Source of the DNA: Nostoc cf. edaphicum LEGE 07299
Lineage (GTDB): Bacteria > Cyanobacteriota > Cyanobacteriia > Cyanobacteriales > Nostocaceae
NCBI RefSeq assembly: GCF_015207245.1
Contig: NZ_JADEXF010000093.1
Span: 1 to 8,594 of the forward strand
Direction: 5' to 3'
Length of the DNA: 8,594 nucleotides
Position 1 is the stretch's first letter. Each line of letters starts with the position of its first letter. Position numbers and translations under genes: made by a program. The notes beneath the pieces are model-generated. The model saw nothing but the letters and a program-made list of their open reading frames with translations. It did no database searches and was not told the origin of the DNA. Of the stretch, positions 6,250 to 8,594 are shown piece by piece.

Positions 6250-6255
6250 TATACT
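6250..6255 (+). promoter_or_regulatory. Possible -10 element TATACT before the GT4 gene
   Basis: TATACT matches the -10 consensus at five of six bases and would put a start site about ten bases before the ATG at 6273. No -35 match is found 16-18 bases upstream, so it would need an activator, perhaps at the dyads at 6193-6243. A palindrome TTTCTAGAAA (6261-6270) fills the space up to the start codon. Confidence 0.2.
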
Positions 6256-6272
6256 TAAAATTTCTAGAAAAT

Positions 6273-7433
6273 ATGTCCCAGGAAACCTTTGACAAAGACC
6301 TAATTTATCAATGCTCAAGTTTCGGTGTCGGTGGGAGTGGAGGTGTTGAAACTTATTTAGCTTCTCTGTTTGAACATCGACCACCTGATGTTAGCGATCG
6401 CGTGATAAAATCACTTAAAAATATCGATCAAAGACAGTTCAAACTGCTGCACATCCACAGTCCAGATTTGCTATTGCAGCTTACAGGCGAATGTCCTGCT
6501 ATCTTCAGCGTTCATAATCACTCATTCTACTGCCCTAGCGGCACAAAGTATTTAGCAGAGCAACGGACAATCTGCGATCGCAACTTCTCTTACTTAGGAT
6601 GTACTTGGGGTAAGTTAGTAGATAGATGTGGTAGCCGTAGACCTTTAAGAACTCTTAGAGAACTTCAAACCACTCATCAGTTTTTAGATGTCTTGGAAAG
6701 GCTAAAAGTTACTTTCATTGCGAATAGCGAATATGTGCGGCAAGAGTTAATTCAAAACGGTGTAACTCCTGAACAAGTTATAACGCTACATTGTGGAATC
6801 TCTATACCAGAAACAGCAAGTTCACCCCTAAGCTTGGAAGTACATCAAAATCATCGAATTTTGTTTGCTGGACGAATTGTTTCTGATAAAGGTCTGGAAT
6901 GGTTACTCAAAACCTTAATACATACAGACCCGAAAATTAAACTTGATATTGCAGGTGAAGGTTGGGAACGACCACGGTTAGAAAAGTTAGCAACCACACT
7001 CGGATTGAATAAGCGAATCACTTGGCATGGTTGGTGCGATTCGGATCAATTAGATAAACTTTATCAACAGTGTTTTGCAGTTATCTTTCCCAGTGTTTGG
7101 CCTGAACCTGCTGGTCTTGTAACTCTGGAAGCATACTCTCGCTGTCGCCCTGTAATTGGTAGTGCAGTCGGAGGGATTCCAGAACATTTACGAGATGGAG
7201 AAACGGGTATTCTTGTTCCAAGCAATAATATCCAAAAGCTGGCTGATGCGATTAATGAATTGTCTAGAGATTATCAAAAAAGCCGATACATGGGTGAGCA
7301 AGGTCATACTTTATTGATGAAAGAATTTACAATGGCTGCTCATGTCAATAATCTCCGAACAATTTATGCAAAAACAATAGCTGAATCTCCTTCCAAAGCC
7401 AACAAACTATATAGTATCTCTCCAGTTAAATAA
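6273..7433 (+). CDS. GT4-family (GT-B fold) glycosyltransferase of the HEP cluster
   Basis: A 386-residue cytoplasmic or membrane-associated glycosyltransferase, predicted to add a sugar from an NDP-sugar to a growing lipid-linked repeat unit with retention of configuration. Motifs: N-terminal Rossmann strand and glycine loop FGVGGSGGVETYL (17-29); HIH (60-62); linker GRIVSDKG (200-207) with Arg201 and Lys206 for donor phosphate; and the E-x7-E motif with Glu278 and Glu286 (PEPAGLVTLEAY), followed by GGIPEHLRDGETG (300-312). The N-terminal domain is compact, with only about 30 residues between the first helix and the second strand. Four cysteines follow the HNHSFYCPSG segment (Cys87, 101, 110, 119) in a pattern seen in a GT4 subgroup, possibly a metal site. 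The start is the first ATG after an in-frame stop at 6228-6230, and nine residues precede the first strand, as expected; no Shine-Dalgarno is visible. Position after hepA matches, from memory, alr2836. Sugar specificity cannot be read from the sequence. Confidence 0.88.
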   Translation: MSQETFDKDLIYQCSSFGVGGSGGVETYLASLFEHRPPDVSDRVIKSLKNIDQRQFKLLHIHSPDLLLQLTGECPAIFSVHNHSFYCPSGTKYLAEQRTICDRNFSYLGCTWGKLVDRCGSRRPLRTLRELQTTHQFLDVLERLKVTFIANSEYVRQELIQNGVTPEQVITLHCGISIPETASSPLSLEVHQNHRILFAGRIVSDKGLEWLLKTLIHTDPKIKLDIAGEGWERPRLEKLATTLGLNKRITWHGWCDSDQLDKLYQQCFAVIFPSVWPEPAGLVTLEAYSRCRPVIGSAVGGIPEHLRDGETGILVPSNNIQKLADAINELSRDYQKSRYMGEQGHTLLMKEFTMAAHVNNLRTIYAKTIAESPSKANKLYSISPVK

Positions 7434-7454
7434 GCTGAATTTGTTAAAAATGTC

Positions 7455-7461
7455 AAGGGAG
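7455..7461 (+). promoter_or_regulatory. Strong ribosome binding site fixing the GT2 start
   Basis: AAGGGAG ends 6 bases before the ATG at 7468, the best Shine-Dalgarno in the window. It excludes the upstream TTG (7441) and ATG (7450) as starts, because the site itself would then lie inside or after them. Confidence 0.85.
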
Positions 7462-7467
7462 AAAAAT

Positions 7468-8460
7468 ATGTCATTACATCAAGAATGTCAACAACCTTTA
7501 GTCAGCATTGTTATCCCCACCTATAATCGACCAGACTATCTCAAGCAAGCGATCGCAAGTGCTATAAAACAAACTTATCAAAATATTGAAATTATTATTT
7601 CTGATAATTGTAGTTCCGAAAATCCCCAAGCAATTGTCGCATCTTTTGGTGATCCACGCATCAAATTTTGGCAGCATCCGCAAAATGTGGGGATGTTAGC
7701 TAATCAGCAGTATGGCTTTAACATGGCACAAGGTAAATATGTTGCTAGTCTACATGACGATGATATTTGGCATGAAGATTTTTTAGGAAAGCTTGTACCA
7801 CCGCTAGAAGCCAATTCTGATTTAATTCTCGCTTTCTGTGATCAATACATTATAGATGCTAATGGCATAATTAATCATGCTGGTACCGAAGAAAATACAC
7901 GCGCTTACAAGCGAGACAAACTAGCAAAAGGAATTTATAAATCTTTTTCCAAAATTGGGTTAGTAGATAAAAGTATACCTACTGCTGCATCTTGCGTGAT
8001 TCGAAATAATTTGGTGGATTGGTATAGTATTCCCTCAGAAGTTGCGGGGATGTGGGATTTATATTTAACCTATCTATTCTGTATATCTGGTTACGGCGCT
8101 TACTATTGTCCAGAAAGATTGACGCGATATCGCGCCCATGAGCAAACTGATACTATGCTCAGTGGTAGTCGAGATGTACAAGCAAAAATTCGTAAAGCGA
8201 AAAGCGAAATGTTTTGCTATCAAGTATTTATGGAAGATCCTCGGTTACAGGAATTTAGAACTCATTTTCAACAGAAATGGTTAGAAGCTAATACTACTTT
8301 GGGAATTGGTTTGCTACGAAGCGAACAGATAGCCGCAGCACGTCCTTATTTTTGGCAAGCACTGAATCAACAAAAATTTAATGTGCGAACTATGGCAGCA
8401 CTTAGCCTTAGTTTTACACCGCAATTTCTAGCAAGTAAGTTAATAGGAATATCAAAATAA
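7468..8460 (+). CDS. GT2-family (GT-A fold) glycosyltransferase of the HEP cluster
   Basis: A 330-residue inverting-type glycosyltransferase. The family fold begins at once: VSIVIPTYNRPDYL (12-25), the nucleotide-binding Asp46 in IISDN (43-47), and the metal-binding acidic motif LHDDDIW (95-101). An acceptor-side segment MWDLYL (195-200) has Asp197 at the usual catalytic-base position, and YRAHEQT (221-227) follows as in other polysaccharide GT2 enzymes. The last 80 residues are helical and tetratricopeptide-like in feel (LEANTTLGIGLLRSEQIAAA), with no membrane segment, so it acts on the cytoplasmic face. The start at 7468 rests on AAGGGAG six bases upstream. The gap to the preceding GT4 gene is only 34 bases, so the two are almost certainly co-transcribed and probably translated in step. 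Position matches alr2837 of PCC 7120, reported as needed for the envelope polysaccharide. Donor sugar unknown. Confidence 0.88.
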   Translation: MSLHQECQQPLVSIVIPTYNRPDYLKQAIASAIKQTYQNIEIIISDNCSSENPQAIVASFGDPRIKFWQHPQNVGMLANQQYGFNMAQGKYVASLHDDDIWHEDFLGKLVPPLEANSDLILAFCDQYIIDANGIINHAGTEENTRAYKRDKLAKGIYKSFSKIGLVDKSIPTAASCVIRNNLVDWYSIPSEVAGMWDLYLTYLFCISGYGAYYCPERLTRYRAHEQTDTMLSGSRDVQAKIRKAKSEMFCYQVFMEDPRLQEFRTHFQQKWLEANTTLGIGLLRSEQIAAARPYFWQALNQQKFNVRTMAALSLSFTPQFLASKLIGISK

Positions 8461-8499
8461 TATCTCAATATCTCTGAGTTAGGGAATTGATTTGTTAAA

Positions 8500-8515
8500 G
8501 AGACCTCTTGCATAA
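8500..8515. repeat. Possible dispersed repeat or insertion-sequence edge
   Basis: GAGACCTCTTGCATAA resembles a string I recall recurring between genes and near insertion sequences in Nostoc-type genomes. No transposase reading frame is in the window, and no matching inverted end is visible, so identity is uncertain. Confidence 0.25.
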
Positions 8516-8525
8516 GTTAAATAGA

Positions 8526-8594
8526 CCCCCCTTTATAAAGCTACGTATACACAAGTCTAATTACCCCCCTTAATCCCCCCGATGTATTGGGGGG
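8526..8594. repeat. C6/G6 intergenic repeat cluster, cut by the window end
   Basis: Three runs of six C (8526-8531, 8564-8569, 8575-8580) are followed by six G at the very end (8589-8594). The last C-run and the G-run form a hairpin stem with an 8-base loop GATGTATT. This looks like the family of C-rich palindromic repeats found between cyanobacterial genes, and it may serve as a terminator beyond the edge. The reverse strand carries three G6 runs in close succession. Confidence 0.6.

Noticed and set aside
7441..7467. An upstream TTG or ATG (7450) start for the GT2 gene adding nine or six residues
   Set aside because: The strong AAGGGAG at 7455-7461 fits only the ATG at 7468, and the extra residues are not part of the GT2 fold.

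Overview
The window reads as a piece of a heterocyst-forming (Nostocales-type) cyanobacterial chromosome. The octamer GCGATCGC (HIP1) occurs six times. Heptanucleotide tandem repeats and several palindromic intergenic repeats of the kind scattered through filamentous cyanobacterial genomes are present. The gene order also matches, as far as I recall it, the heterocyst envelope polysaccharide (HEP) island of Anabaena/Nostoc PCC 7120 (alr2833, hepC, hepA, then two glycosyltransferases). All five genes lie on the + strand. The exact genus cannot be read from the sequence.

Layout: 1-284 is a leader with a heptamer repeat and an inverted repeat. 285-2516 encodes a Wzc-like polysaccharide co-polymerase with a C-terminal P-loop domain (GTG start, good ribosome binding site). 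2517-3329 is an 813-base gap. It opens with a perfect terminator-like palindrome and a 108-bp paired-hairpin repeat, and later contains a long inverted repeat enclosing a TCCGGA palindrome that resembles the DIF1 motif of heterocyst-specific promoters. 3330-4049 is hepC, a short and divergent phosphoglycosyl-transferase-like protein. 4231-6093 is hepA, a half-size ABC exporter. 6273-7433 is a GT4 glycosyltransferase. 7468-8460 is a GT2 glycosyltransferase with a very clear ribosome binding site. 8461-8594 is non-coding and ends in C6/G6 repeat sequence cut by the window edge.

Inferred teamwork: the two glycosyltransferases add sugars to a lipid-linked repeat unit on the cytoplasmic face. HepA, built like lipid or lipid-linked oligosaccharide flippases, moves a glycolipid across the inner membrane. 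The Wzc-like protein organises polymerisation and chain length in the periplasm. HepC looks like an initiating transferase but has lost a catalytic residue and a block of the fold, so it may be a regulator or a specialised variant.

Most worth a second look: the degenerate HepC active site; the DIF1-like palindrome upstream of hepC combined with an unusually short hepC-hepA spacer; the Wzc-like protein with an altered Walker A' motif and no tyrosine cluster; and the paired-hairpin repeat whose two copies differ by three compensatory base-pair changes. No CRISPR, tRNA, rRNA or intact insertion sequence was seen. The system is a known type rather than a wholly new one; the novelty lies in these deviations.
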